Of a stretch of DNA of 64,000 bases, positions 20,716 to 32,267 are shown piece after piece. The DNA is taken from contig JAGPNK010000009.1 of assembly GCA_020746835.1 (NCBI GenBank), positions 558,001 through 622,000 on the forward strand, in the 5' to 3' direction. The DNA is from Stachybotrys elegans (lineage: Eukaryota; Ascomycota; Sordariomycetes; Hypocreales; Stachybotryaceae). How positions within the stretch are numbered: position 1 is the stretch's first letter; every line of letters starts with the position of its first letter. Made by a program: the position numbers and the translations under genes. The notes beneath the pieces are model-generated. The model saw only the letters and a list, made by a program, of their open reading frames with translations, was not told where the DNA came from and ran no database searches.

Positions 20716-23379
20716 ATGGCACTACCTGAGATCATACAGTCATCGCCCCTGGGCATTGCTCCACGCGACGTATTTTCGATCGAGTCCTCCTCGCCCGGTC
20801 TGCCCTGTGTAGATGACATAGTATCGAGAACAACTGCAGGCGGTGCGAAAGGATCGGCGGGCGTCGGTAATACGGAGAACAATTCGGAAACAAGAAGCCC
20901 GTCGGGCCCTCGTTTTATTCAGAATCACGGAGAGGACGGGTCGCGCAACATAGTCTTGCAAAATACTGCAGCCGATGGGGAGGAACCATCTGTTTTGATC
21001 GTGGAGCGATCATCCAAGCTGAAGTCGAAAGCACGGAAACCAAAGAAGGAAAAAGCAGCACCGAAGAAACCGAAAGCCCCGACGAAGAAGGCCACCCAGG
21101 CTGCGGAATCTGCAGACACAACGAAAGAGCCAGTGCCCAAAAAGACAAGGGTGAGGAAGAAAGCCCGGAGCAAAACGGTCGGGGATGGAAAAGATGACGA
21201 AAAGCTGGCGGTGGCGGAAGCCTCTGATGCTGGCCAAGAGATGGATGCGACTAGCAAACACTTCGCCCGTGATATCGAAACTCCCGACAAAAAGGCAGAA
21301 AAGACGCCAATAGAGCCGCTTGGTCTTGAATTCGCTATGCCCAGAAGACTGGACTGGACACCTCCTACTGCTAAAGCGCCGATTGTCATAGATACGTCAT
21401 CACAGGCAGAAGAGCTACGGTCTCCAGGGCAGGATGCCAGCCGACAACACAGCTTTGGCGATCTCTTGAGTGCTTATGGGTGTGCGGAACACGCCCAGTT
21501 ATCAGGCGACAAGCCAGACGACGCTTCTGCGCAATCTGTGCTCAAGAAGCGCAAGCTCGTCGAGTTGGTCACAGTCAAGCAAGCTGGGGACAACTCGGGG
21601 CAGACTATCTTGGAGAAACCAGCCATCAAGAAGAAGGCTGTAAGGAAGAAACCACAGACAATCACAGCTCTTGCTACTGCAGCTTACAAGGTCACTACTC
21701 CGCCAGAAGCAGATGGCCCCTCCGCATCATTACTCGATTACTTTCCGCCCGCGGCCAATGACGATGATGGCTCAACAGCCACAAAGAAACCGAATGCTAA
21801 GCCTCGGAAACGGACAGCGAAGGCTTCAAAAAAGAAGCCCGAACCACCCAAGCCCATACTGTTATCTCCTACCACGGCACTTCGACAGGTTGCCAATCAG
21901 GATTATGTCTTTGGAACCTCAAGTCAGCTTGCGCGAGAGCAATCGCCTTCTATCCTACGGGACATCCAGGCGGCTATCAAGGCTTCCAACGAAATTAACA
22001 CGACCATGTTTGACGATTTACCCAACAGCGACGCCGTTGAGATAGCAGAATCGCGACCGAAGCTCTGGGGTGCCGGCGCTCGAGACGCAGAGGGCGATTT
22101 ACTTGATCTTGAGATCATCGACCTTGTGGATCAGTCACCACAATTACCACCCCAAAGAAGCGAACCTGACCCCTTCGGCTACTTTGGTAAGGAGGAGGGT
22201 TCTGTGGCTGGCGGTCTGCACAATGCAAATGCCTCGCGTGAAGGAGACGACTCGTCTCTCATTTTGTCCGATGTCCTACTTCCTCCCCCACGTTTCTTAT
22301 CAAGACGAGCTCTTGAAACTGCGACATCCCCCGTGATTCTGCCGCAAGCGGACTTGGGGAAACCAGACGTGCCAGCTGCAGCACCCGGAGAAGCTTTGGA
22401 TACGATACAGCATGGCGAGGTCGGCCCAGCAGCTCAGGCTCATAGTCATGCTCCTGACACTCACGACGAAGCGCCTCCACGTCCCGATTATGATCTTTAT
22501 ACAGATGCCCAGCTGTCGCGCGAGGTGACCAAATTCGGGTTCAAGCCTGTCAAGAGACGGAACGCCATGTCGGCTCTGCTGGATCAGTGCTGGCAGAGTA
22601 TGGCTCGCGCAGGCTCACGAGGTGGTGCCGCCGCAGCGACGTTTTCCACGTCTACACCCGCAGCCAAGGCAAGGGTTGCTGGCTTACCACGGGATCAAAG
22701 CGCGGTCAATCGCACAGAGCCTGTTTTTAGCGATGGTAGCGACATCGAAATCCAAGAGCCGCCGCCCTCTGCGCAGCCACCACCAGCCTCGCCGAAGCGG
22801 CCAAGAGGTCGGCCGAGAAAGGATGCCACCAGCCCGTCGAGCACTAAGCCGAAGAAAGCAGCAGCCACTAAGAAGAAGAAGGCCGCCTCCCCCCGAACGC
22901 CACCCAAAGCTGGACGAGCCAAGTCACCCAGGAAGTCGCCCGTGGTGGTGGTGGAGATTCCAGACTCGGCTTCAGACGATGGCTTCTCCTCTGACTCATC
23001 GCTGTCCTCGGTCGACGAGATCTTCTCCTCACCCAACGGCGTGGATGTGTCGATTTCCACGACAGAAGGCAGCGAGTTACCTTTGAACGCAATGGCGATA
23101 GACCAGTCCCAAGAGGCGCTCATGGCCTGCATCACCAAGGCCGTGACGTCAGCACCGCGCAGCACTGACACGTCCAACCCGTCCTGGCACGAGAAGATGC
23201 TTCTATACGATCCGATCGTGCTGGAGGATCTAACAGCATGGCTTAATTCAGGCCAATTGACGCTTGTGGGCTACGACGGAGAGGTTAGCCCCGGGGAGGT
23301 CAAGCAGTGGTGCGAGTCGAAGAGCATCTGCTGCCTCTGGCGCGTCAACCTGCGCGGCAAGGAAAGGAAGCGGTTTTGA
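20716..23379 (+). CDS. slx4: SLX4, scaffold subunit of the SLX1-SLX4 structure-specific endonuclease
   Basis: Nuclear scaffold that activates the SLX1 nuclease on branched DNA such as stalled forks and Holliday-like junctions. Single exon, 887 residues from the ATG at 20716, chosen for its strong context (CCACCATGG) and because fungal SLX4 proteins begin with a segment like IIQSSPLGIAPRDVFSIESS. The middle is basic, Lys/Pro-rich and disordered. Around residues 589-625 lies the conserved fungal helical block DAQLSREVTKFGFKPVKRRN followed by ALLDQCW. An AT-hook (PRGRPRK) is at about 696-702. The C-terminal SLX1-binding domain occupies roughly the last 60 residues (LYDPIVLEDLTAWLNSGQL, then VKQWCESKSICCLWRVNLRG). 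The frame is open for 117 nt further upstream to an ATG at 20599, so a longer form is possible. Confidence 0.93.
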   Translation: MALPEIIQSSPLGIAPRDVFSIESSSPGLPCVDDIVSRTTAGGAKGSAGVGNTENNSETRSPSGPRFIQNHGEDGSRNIVLQNTAADGEEPSVLIVERSSKLKSKARKPKKEKAAPKKPKAPTKKATQAAESADTTKEPVPKKTRVRKKARSKTVGDGKDDEKLAVAEASDAGQEMDATSKHFARDIETPDKKAEKTPIEPLGLEFAMPRRLDWTPPTAKAPIVIDTSSQAEELRSPGQDASRQHSFGDLLSAYGCAEHAQLSGDKPDDASAQSVLKKRKLVELVTVKQAGDNSGQTILEKPAIKKKAVRKKPQTITALATAAYKVTTPPEADGPSASLLDYFPPAANDDDGSTATKKPNAKPRKRTAKASKKKPEPPKPILLSPTTALRQVANQDYVFGTSSQLAREQSPSILRDIQAAIKASNEINTTMFDDLPNSDAVEIAESRPKLWGAGARDAEGDLLDLEIIDLVDQSPQLPPQRSEPDPFGYFGKEEGSVAGGLHNANASREGDDSSLILSDVLLPPPRFLSRRALETATSPVILPQADLGKPDVPAAAPGEALDTIQHGEVGPAAQAHSHAPDTHDEAPPRPDYDLYTDAQLSREVTKFGFKPVKRRNAMSALLDQCWQSMARAGSRGGAAAATFSTSTPAAKARVAGLPRDQSAVNRTEPVFSDGSDIEIQEPPPSAQPPPASPKRPRGRPRKDATSPSSTKPKKAAATKKKKAASPRTPPKAGRAKSPRKSPVVVVEIPDSASDDGFSSDSSLSSVDEIFSSPNGVDVSISTTEGSELPLNAMAIDQSQEALMACITKAVTSAPRSTDTSNPSWHEKMLLYDPIVLEDLTAWLNSGQLTLVGYDGEVSPGEVKQWCESKSICCLWRVNLRGKERKRF

Positions 23380-23827
23380 AAGCATGTACATGTCATGGGA
23401 CAAGGCCACGATGGTCGGATGAGTGTATGATTGGGAATGGGCGTTTATTGTGTGTTTAGATATAATACCCTCGCTGAGTCCTTTTGGAACATACATCGCA
23501 TATTCTATGATCCATAAAATCAATTGTCCGTCAATCACCCTGGCTTGATTCCCCGGTCTTCGCACCAAGGTAAGCAATTGCTGGCTACATACGTCAAGAA
23601 TGGACCTCGGCCCAACTAATTACAGCTACAATTGCTGGTCCCACCCCCACAATCCTCCGACTGCAACGTGCGTCCGGCCAGCACGCGGGCCGGGGAGACA
23701 GGCACTCACTCACTCACTCACAGCCGACAGCCCCTCCAATGGGATGGATGTGTGACAGGGCCATGCCAATCGTTAGCACACTCACCTGATATCTAGCAAA
23801 GCAAACAGCCTACCTTAGTAGGTTGCC
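23380..23827. other. Intergenic region between SLX4 and Nudix gene
   Basis: About 450 bp with no supportable gene. It contains a short CACT tandem (CACTCACTCACTCACTCAC at about 23703-23721) ahead of the Nudix gene. Confidence 0.5.
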
Positions 23828-25018
23828 ATGCCTCTCCGCAGCCGGCCCTTGCTCTCCCTCCTCTCCAGACGGCCCTCTTCCCAAGCCCACCATCGTCGCC
23901 TCTCATCACACCTTATACGCTCCTCCTCCTCCCCCTCAACCACCACCTACATGGATCCCCGCCCCAGCTCCTCCGTCATCCTCCTCTCCCCGGCCAACGA
24001 GGTCCTCCTCCTGCAGCGCGTCCATACCGCCTCGTCCTTTGCCTCGGCGCACGTCTTCCCCGGCGGCAACCTCGACGCCTTCCACGACGGGCCCATCCCC
24101 GCGCCCTCCAGCCCGGACCGCCATCGCGATGGGCCCGCCTACCGCCTCGCCGCCCTGAGGGAGTGCTTCGAGGAGACGGGCATCCTGCTCGCCTCCGCCT
24201 CGGCTGCCCCGGGCTCCGGGCTCCTCAACCTTCCCCAGGAGCTGCGCGATGTGGCCAGGCGCCAGATCCACGCCGGTCAGGTCAGCTTTGGCGACTGGCT
24301 GCGCTCGGTCGATGGCGTTGCTAATACGGGTCTGTTAACTCCTCACCACCTTCCTTTCACTTTCCCTCAAATACCCAGCTGACCAAGCACCGCAGATGCT
24401 CTCATCCCCTTCACGCGCTGGCTTACTCCCGCCAACGTCAAGAAGCGCTTCACCACCCAGATGTATCTCTACATGCTGCCCCTGTCCCGCAGCCCTGACG
24501 TGCCCTCCGAGATGCTCATCCCCACGCCCGACGACGGCGTCGAGCACACCAGCGCGCAGTTCGCCTCGCCGCAGTCCTTCCTCGCCCGCTCGGCCGCCGG
24601 CTCCATCGTCCTCATGCCTCCACAGGCCTACCTGCTCAGTCTTCTGACGCGCTTCATCACCGCCACCACTCGTGGCTTGTCCCCTGAGGAGCTCGCCGCC
24701 CAGCGGGAAAGGCTTCTCGCCTTTCTCGGAACCACACCTACTGCCGACACGGAGCGCGGCAAGGCCCACCCCACGGCCAGCATCCCCTGGGCCGACAAGC
24801 TCATAAGTCCGCACAACCTATTCGTGCGGCAGTCCGACAATCGCGTGGTTCTCGGCCTGGACAAGCCTGGGCCTGAACTAAAGGGCTCCGGCAGGGGCGG
24901 TGATTGGGAGCGCGTTGCTATTGTTAGATTTACCAAGGCTGGAGCCTCTGAAGTCGAGATCCGGAGACGCCAAGACGCACTGGAAGAGGAGAGAAGATTT
25001 GCTGCAAGTAAGATCTGA
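23828..25018 (+). CDS. NUDT19-like Nudix hydrolase (probable CoA diphosphatase)
   Basis: Exons 23828-24329 and 24396-25018 are joined over a 66-nt intron (GTCTGT...CGCAG), giving 374 residues. The Nudix fold starts after residue about 41 (SSVILLSPANEVLLLQRV). The Nudix box is the split type seen in the NUDT19/RP2 group: VFPGGNLDAFHD, an insertion of about 20 residues, then ALRECFEETGILL carrying the RExxEExG metal-binding signature. Exon 2 begins ALIPFTRWLTPANVKKRFTT, also typical of the group. NUDT19 enzymes cleave CoA and acyl-CoAs to 3',5'-ADP and (acyl-)phosphopantetheine. The C-terminus is ASKI: -SKI resembles a type 1 peroxisomal signal. The first 40 residues are Arg/Ser-rich with no acidic residues and resemble a mitochondrial presequence; an internal ATG at 23951 (MDPRPSSSV) would omit it. 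Family confident; substrate inferred. Confidence 0.88.
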
Positions 25019-25395
25019 TGGGCATACAACATTGTTGCTTACTACGAGCTCACTCCGCAATCTGACGGGAATGTCAGCCTGTATTTATTCAGATAGCCAT
25101 GATGATGATAGATATGATACATTGTAATAAATCGATATGCAGTTCATATAGCTGTCATGCCCAATTACCTAATTGAAGATACCATCCGTACGCCTGTTCT
25201 ATGCAAAGTACATCATGCGTTATACATGACGCAAATTATCAATGACTTCGTGGCCTGCCATCGGACCCTGAAGCGCTCATTTTCGACTCCGAAATTCCCA
25301 ATGCAAGACAATGTGCCAGGGTATCAATAGCCCGACCATGTTTCCCAAGCCATTACGGTCGTTCATGTATTTCTCCGAGGACCTACTGTCGACCC
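25019..25395. other. Convergent 3' region
   Basis: 377 bp between the ends of the Nudix hydrolase and Zn2Cys6 genes; AT-richer than its neighbours and without a supportable gene. Presumably both 3' UTRs and poly(A) sites. Confidence 0.55.
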
Positions 25396-28300
25396 TCACC
25401 AACCCCATTGGCCTTGATTTGTCCCCATCTCTAATCCCCGGATGCTCTGGCTCCAATCCTGCCAGTTGAATCCGTCACCCAGCATGTCGATATCCTCGGG
25501 AGCTATCTCCTCGTTATGTTCCGCTACTCCTGTATTGGTATACACTCCGCTCCATAGGTATGGCGGAGGGCAGTCATCCTTCTCTGGCGCACCGTGTAGC
25601 ATATATGCTTTTTGCCTCAGAATATCCTGGTCGCTCATCGAATGCTGCGGCGCAGCCATGGAGTGGCCTTGATGATATGCAGACGTAGGGTCAGATGCAC
25701 CGGTTATGCTGTAGCTCTGCGCCTTTGGGTCAGGTGCAGTAGCAGAGATTTGCCAAAAGTCGGCGATGACGGTAGCATTGGGCGGCTGCGCCATGAAGGC
25801 ATCCATGTACTGCATGCTAACACTGGGGAATTCCACCGGCGCAGGCAAGGAAGGATTGACGGCTACCTCGGGTCTTGTCGCCTGTTGCGACGATCGTCGC
25901 TTCTGCTGTGGCATCTGTGGCTGAAATACTGAGTGCTGCACCTGATTACCAGCCGGAGGAGCTGATTGGCGTTCTGTGGGGGCCCATGGTATTGCGCTGG
26001 CACCTTCAGGCTGCACTAGAGCTCGCCACTTCTCACGGACGCGTTCCATATTACTTTCAGATCCAGGTACCGCGTCGAAGCGACTGTGCTCAGGGTTGAT
26101 GCGCTCCGCATGATCCAGGCGGCGAGCTTCCTCGGGGTTGGCTTGGAGGCGAGCCAGCTCGGCCACGCGGTGCCTGCGAGCCCTGACGAATAGCTTGCGC
26201 AAGGGTAGAAAGGCAGATATGTGGTCTGAGCTCCGTGCCAATTCGCCGGGATCTCGGTCATAGCCGTTGACGACCTCCCATCCTCGCTCCACGAGCGGCG
26301 ACCAAGCACGCCTGCACGACTCGATGAGTACGTAGGCAATGGCAGGCCAGTTAGTGTAGCTTAAAAATAGCCAGCGATAATGCTTGCACCGCGGGTCAGT
26401 GTTGAGCTTGTGGTTGAACTCGATGATCTCCAAGGCGGCGATCAGGAGGCGCTCTCGTATGTCCTCTGTCAGCTCCTCAGTAGAGTTCGAGAAGAGCATC
26501 GGCTGGTAGATGATTAGGCACATCTTGGCCATGATGACTCGGGAAATAAGTGCGGCGACCCAATACAAGGGATCCGATACGTCGACAACATGCTTGAGGA
26601 ACTTGCTCTCGAGGCGCTGATATATGTCAACGAGCATCTTCTCCCTGTCGGCAATGCTGGCGCCGCCCAGTTGAGGGCTTTCCGATGCCATGGCCGAGGT
26701 CGAGGTATGGAAGCGTCTGGTCAGGAGAGTAATCTCATATCTTACATGGGCTACTGCGCAGTCTGAACGTCCCTCTCTCGGCTCGGGGAACACGGTGCTC
26801 TCCGGGCTGATGTCAGCGTCGTTGATATTCAAGGGTAACTGCGTGTCAAACGTTCTGTCGCCAATGGCAAGGTCAGTCCCCAGCTCTTCTGACGAGCGGA
26901 CATCGATGGTTACAATTGTCCACCATGTCCGCCTCCTCATCTCCGTCTCAAAGGGGGTGAGGTTGAAGTGGCGTCCGTCCCTGTGCAAGCCCATGCCTTG
27001 CGCGAGACGTACAAGGAGTCCCGTCAGGGCCCAGCAGAACCGGCTGTCGTCGTTGCGCCGTACTACCTTGAGGAAAAGTGCAAAAGCATTTATGACGGTA
27101 AGATCCGAGGTATTGAGGTAGTTTGCTTTGGCCAGCGACTGTTCTGAGGCAAACCGTAATTGCACCAGAAGGTCATCCCGAGACATGGCCATGCTTTCCA
27201 TGACCTAATGGAATAATCAGCAGCAGGTTCAGAAAGAAACAAGAGAGAGTTCAACAAGATGAGTGGAGAAAACTGGAAAGGGGGGATTCAGGGGCGCACA
27301 TCAGGCCACAACATACCTCGTCGGCTTCTAGAGAAATGATGGCACTGTAGTAGATGGCGAAGACCAGGGCTTCGGTCGCTGGTGGTAGAGACTCTGGGGC
27401 CGCCGTGGCATCGCGGATTATGGACTCTGTAGAAGGGATGTGTAGAATCTTGACCAGAGGGTCAACGTTCCTCTGGAATGCAGACCATAGGAAGGGCACG
27501 TGGGCGGGAGCCGGGTGACAATTTCTGAGGTTGACATCACTAGAACGGTAGCCAAGAATGAAGGCATGATGGTCCTGTTGAGGCCAAGCATTGGAGGCAG
27601 GGGATTGGTAAGGCGTCGGCTCATCGTCCGAATCCGACCCCTCGTCGGTGAGTTTATGGGTGTCCTCCCTAATCGAGTCGAGCTGTGCTCAAAACGTCAG
27701 TACTCCGAGTTGGCAGGCCCGGGACAATTGGCAAACCTCGTCGTTTAATTTGGACCAGAAACCGCTGCTGACGTAACGGGTGCTTCCCTTGTGGTCATTG
27801 AGCACAAGTCTGCCAATCTGCTGCTGGGCGTCTCTCCTCTTGACGGTGTCGCTGCTGTGGTCGCTTGTGGAATCCGTGTCCTTTGGGCTTGCTCCGGTGC
27901 CCTCCAAGGGCCCCGAGCCCTTTCTCCGAAGCACCGAGGGTAGAAGGGATGCATAGGATGGCTCGGGGGAACCACTGGCAGAATCGGCGGCCTTGCCCAC
28001 CGCCTCGACGTCAATCTGACCGCTCAGCTCCTCCACAATGCCCTCGAGCTTCTTGAGCCTCTTGACCAGCTCCATCTCTCGCTGGCTGGTCGTCTTGGGC
28101 GGCGCGTTGGGGTCCTTGGGTCGAGGTTGCCGAGGCGCACGACCTGGCGCTGGGAAGATGCAGGGAATCTGGGCTCGCCTGCAGTTGGAGCAGGGCATCT
28201 GCTTGTCGCAACGGACCTTGCGCCGGCGGCAGGTGACGCAGGAGCGAGGGTTCAGCGCTGGAAGCCCAGAGCCAGGGGCCAAGATGGGACCAGTGTGAGC

Positions 28301-28483
28301 ATCAGGCCCGGTTGTCTGGTAAACTGTGACGCCGCCAGTGTAGCGCATGGACTGCGGGTTGTCGTCGGTGTGGGGAGCATGGTGAAGATGCTGGTGAAGC
28401 TGCATGTGTTGGGGCTGCTGTCCCATCAAGACGCCAGCGTCCATCTGCGGTCCCAGCCGGTTGAAGTCGAAAGAGTCGGCCAT
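25396..28483 (-). CDS. Zn(II)2Cys6 transcription factor with Fungal_trans domain
   Basis: Nuclear regulator of the fungal binuclear-zinc-cluster class. Three exons on the minus strand: 28483-27737, 27682-27317 and 27204-25396, joined in phase 0; 973 residues. The zinc cluster uses Cys82, 85, 92, 98, 101 and 108 (CVTCRRRKVRCDKQMPCSNC, then CIF), followed by a basic linker and a helical segment (about 135-155, MELVKRLKKLEGIVEELSGQ) that may dimerise. The middle homology region starts in exon 3 and includes GLLVRLAQGMGLHRDGRHFN, EMRRRTWWTIVTIDVRSSEE and DLAIGDRTFDTQLPLNINDA. The N-terminus is His/Gln-rich and the last 200 residues are Gln/Pro/Met-rich, probably activating. The target pathway is unknown and no neighbouring gene suggests one. 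Confidence 0.92.
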
Positions 28484-30817
28484 AGTAGAACCCGGGGTTT
28501 AAGAAAGAAAGCTGGCGAGCAGGGAGTGGGAGGCCATGTGCGGGGAGGCTTTCACCAGGTCTTTTGTCGTTACCTAAGTCGCCAAGATTGGGAGGTGCGA
28601 CAGCCGTTGGTAACTTGGAGCAGGTGAGTGAAGCAGGCGCTGGTCGTTGGAGGTGGAAGAGTGACCTGTCTACTCTTGATGCCCGTGTTCGAATATGCTC
28701 GGGTGCCAGTACAAGAAGCTGATTAAGAAATACGACTGCGCTGCTGTTCGTAACGTCATCAATGAATAAGTAAGAGAAAACAGAAAAGATAGCTGGGGCA
28801 CAATGGTTTTCGCGGGGGAAGTGGGAGGTGAGAAGATGAAGAATAATAGGACGGACGGGATAGATGATGGATGGAAATGGAACACGACGGGACGGGACTT
28901 AGTTACTGCATCTAGAGGCTAGAGGGGGCCTACAGAGCACACACCCGCTGAACCCACCAAGTGCAGGGCTCTGCCCAGCGATCGGCGCCGGTGCCCCCAG
29001 AGAATGGCCCTAGCGCCCAGCCGCTTAAAGGTCACTGCCCCCCTCCCCCTCTCCATCTCAATTCCCTTTCCTGGTCGGCCCAAGTTCTCACGACAACAAG
29101 AATAAGAATCCCATCGACGTGGAAACCCCAGGGCGGGGACCGGGCCAAGGAGTCGTCTGTTTACAGAGTAAATTTAACTCTCTAGCTTCGTGGATCCGGG
29201 ACCCGGCGTCGAAACATGCTAGAGGGTAGCCGGCACGACTACATGTCGATGGATCATGGAGTGCCGTGAAGCGAAAAGCTGCATTGCATCCATCCATGCG
29301 CATCGGCACTTGGCTGCGAGGTGAGCTTTTCTCGGAACCAGGCTCGGAGACGGTGCCCTCTGCCATCCCTTCCCCCCGTTTCAAGAGGGGTGAAGATGGG
29401 TAGGTAGGCAGGTAGAACCTCAAATAGCCTTACTCGGGAGCGTGGGCAATGGGCACCTCATGAGGTAACGTTGACGTCGCAAATTCTCCGTGTGACAAGC
29501 TTGCCGTCGTGCCTCGCGCGAGGTGGCCCGTACGAGCTGATACTGTTCAAGCATGGCGATGATTCATTCGCTTTACTCACGCCCTCGCACAGAATCTGTA
29601 TATCATGGATCGTCGCCCTCGCATGGAGTGATGATGCTCGCACAGCATTTGTGAGCTGCAAGATGAGTTGATGATGTTGACCAGGCCTCAGGATGATAAG
29701 CACTTGAGCCGTCCAATCCTTCTATCCTCGTTATGAATATTTATTAGGCCGACATATAGTAGCGCAGGACTTCGGTTCAGTCATCGCCGCAAGAGCCCAT
29801 CGCGATGCTGAATCAGCGCTGTCTTGATCCATGGCGTTCCCCCGCAGGCACTCGTGATCCTCTACTGCCAAACAAACAGCCTACAGGTATCAATATGTGC
29901 TTGCTGCACAGAATAAACTCGGTGTTCGAGGGTACAGTTGTCGATCCTGCAGCGCATCAAACCGCCGGCGCCAGGCTGGGCCCTGCTAATTATACACCTC
30001 TACACCCTACGCTCCTAATTATAACCCGAACTCCGCGCTTCTTTTTGCCGCGCATGAGCAGGGGGGGCTCGAGGTCAAAGACAGCCCAAGGGCAACGGGC
30101 CCCACTGACGCTCTCAGCAATCCCAAAAAAACAACCGAATTTCACCACGTAACCCATCTGCCGTCCAACACGACCCGGGAAATTGCATGCTCTGCGAGAA
30201 TAGGAATTTGTCCGACCGGAACCAGCACTTGCTCTGGCCTATCTGGGACTCTTGGCAAGGGTGTTTCAAGCAACCGCATGCCTTCTGCCGGGATGAAATG
30301 ACGTTTGTGGCTTGCCAGAGGGAACCGACACGGTGGCCGCTACAAGTACAGATGAAACAGGCCATGCCAAGGGAAGAAAAGAGTACATATTTATGTAAGT
30401 ATGTACGGATAGAATCTTGGGTTTTCCAACGAGGACAATATCCTCAATCAGCTGCCTCCATGCAGGTCAATCTATGAGTACATGTGCCAATCAACAAGAA
30501 AAGTACACAACGCCATCAAAAGAATAAAGTAGTAGTTGACCCAGACTCGCATCCTCACACCCCAACTTCAACCAAAATGCCGATACAAAGCATCATACAG
30601 CCAAACCCTCCACCAAGTCAGCCGTCATATTAGAGCTCATCCCCCCTACGCCCATTGGCTGCGCATCCCTGCCCCCCAACCCAAGCCCCACCCCTAGTGT
30701 CCAGCCCCATCACACCAATATCGCGCACGCAATACCACCCTCCCACCACTTCAAAACGCCCGCAAAAATCGGCAAAAAATGGCAAAAAAAGATATTCAAT
30801 CGTAACGAAAGGATTTA
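28484..30817. other. Intergenic region upstream of the Zn2Cys6 gene
   Basis: About 2.3 kb without a supportable gene. The part nearest 28484 is the leader and promoter of the minus-strand regulator. Small open frames further right (for example on the plus strand around 30187-30477) match nothing. Poly-A runs near 30774-30790 act as T-runs for the minus-strand tRNA. Confidence 0.5.
30784..30790 (-). terminator. RNA polymerase III terminator for tRNA-Lys
   Basis: Seven A on the plus strand, read as TTTTTTT on the minus strand, 28 nt beyond the 3' end of the tRNA; a further T-run follows at about 30774-30779. Runs of four or more T terminate polymerase III. Confidence 0.7.
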
Positions 30818-30901
30818 AGCCCGATATGGGGGTCGAACCCATAACCTTGAGATGTGTGTACTCGTAAGAGTCTCACGCTCTACCGATTGAGCTAACCGGG
30901 C
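30818..30901 (-). tRNA. tRNA-Lys (anticodon CTT) with 11-nt intron
   Basis: 84-nt gene that folds into a full cloverleaf. The acceptor stem pairs GCCCGGT (30901-30895) with ATCGGGC, with discriminator T at 30818. The D arm reads TAGCTCAATCGGTAGAGC. The anticodon stem is TGAGA/TCTCA around loop CTCTTA...A with anticodon CTT. The T arm is ATGGG-TTCGACC-CCCAT. Eleven bases (CGAGTACACAC) lie between positions 37 and 38, the standard site of nuclear tRNA introns; without them the tRNA is 73 nt before CCA addition. Internal A and B box promoter elements are present in the D and T arms. Confidence 0.96.
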
Positions 30902-32267
30902 ACTGGATGTATCAGTGATCGGATACTGAGTTGGAGGCAGGCGCTGGTAGATTGGAATATCAAGGTAAGTCATTTTGGAAGCAGTTCCGCGTGATATTAG
31001 CCAGTGATGATCTTGCACGCTTTTTCCGTCTGCTGGCATTCCTCGCATGACCCTGGGCTCCTGGTGAAGGCGCAGGACTGGGAGATGAAGAGAAGGGAGA
31101 ATACAGGTGGGTTTTTTTTCTACCTTGCGATCGAAAAGGAACCGAGGAATGTGTGTGCAGAGCTATTGGATGCTTGAATGCCACGTCTTTACAGTACAGC
31201 ATGTAGGCAGGAGGCCCTGATGAACTGGACTTTACAAGATTAGGCCTGATGATTCCAGCTGCCCATCGCTCTCATAGGTTTTCTGGCCACCCAGCAATTG
31301 CAGAACGCGTTTGCCTTGGTCTCGTATCCCCTCATGGTAGAAAATATGGCTTGCAAATCTGGCTGCCCGGCTCGGTCTGTGGGGCCGCTCCGGACACGAT
31401 CCACATCTCCGTTAGAGCCCGGCAAATGTCAGAGCAAACCTTTGCCATGTGTTTTCATTTATGAATTACTGCTTCTCATCTCGATACCCTCACTAGCCTA
31501 AATATCGTTTTCGGCTACCCTTCTGTCTATAGCGGGTCGAACAATCGTCAGTCTGCTGGCCGTCTGCCAGTTGGTGCTGCTATTGCATGATGCATGACGC
31601 ATAATGCATCCAGTATCACGGGACGATTTTCAGCCTCCCCAAGCAGGGAACCGGCACAACCTACCTGCTGACTTGCTGCGCTACGACTGCATCATGTGAA
31701 GGGCCGGGACGTTGAGAAACCGGATCAACGCAGCAACGACAAGATATCAGTCGACCCGCAACCCTACAAGGGCGCAATTCTTATCAGAATACTCTGAGAC
31801 AAATTGCACAAAATAGGCATGACCATATCGGAATATTCCGTCTCGCCTCCTTGGAGAGTTCAGCCCGAGGGAACGTTACTATGTCACATGAGGCTCAAAT
31901 GGGCCTGATCAACATTGGCTCGCTAGTACTGTTATCAAGATCGTCCCATCCCGCGACATTGGTCCACAGCACCATTGCCTGGCTATCGCGGCTTCCTGCT
32001 CCCAAGTAATGACTAACCGGCCCATCATTGGCTGGCGGCCGGGACTCATGCAGAGCGATACACCTGATCAAGAACGCAGTGCTGCATCCCGAGTCAACCA
32101 TCGCGCATCATGCATCCAACTTGAGCGCCATGGAGGGTCAAGCATCCCAAAGTAGCTACTTGGCACCGCAGAGCCTCAACCAAAAGGTCCTCTACACAAA
32201 TCCTGTGTAACCACGTATGCTACAGTGTTATAGCGGTGGTGATGCCAAGGATCGATTGACTATTAAG
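30902..32267. other. Intergenic region
   Basis: About 1.4 kb with no supportable gene. It includes a cluster of ATGCAT-like words at about 31585-31610 (GCATGATGCATGACGCATAA). No family-like translation was seen on either strand. Confidence 0.5.
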
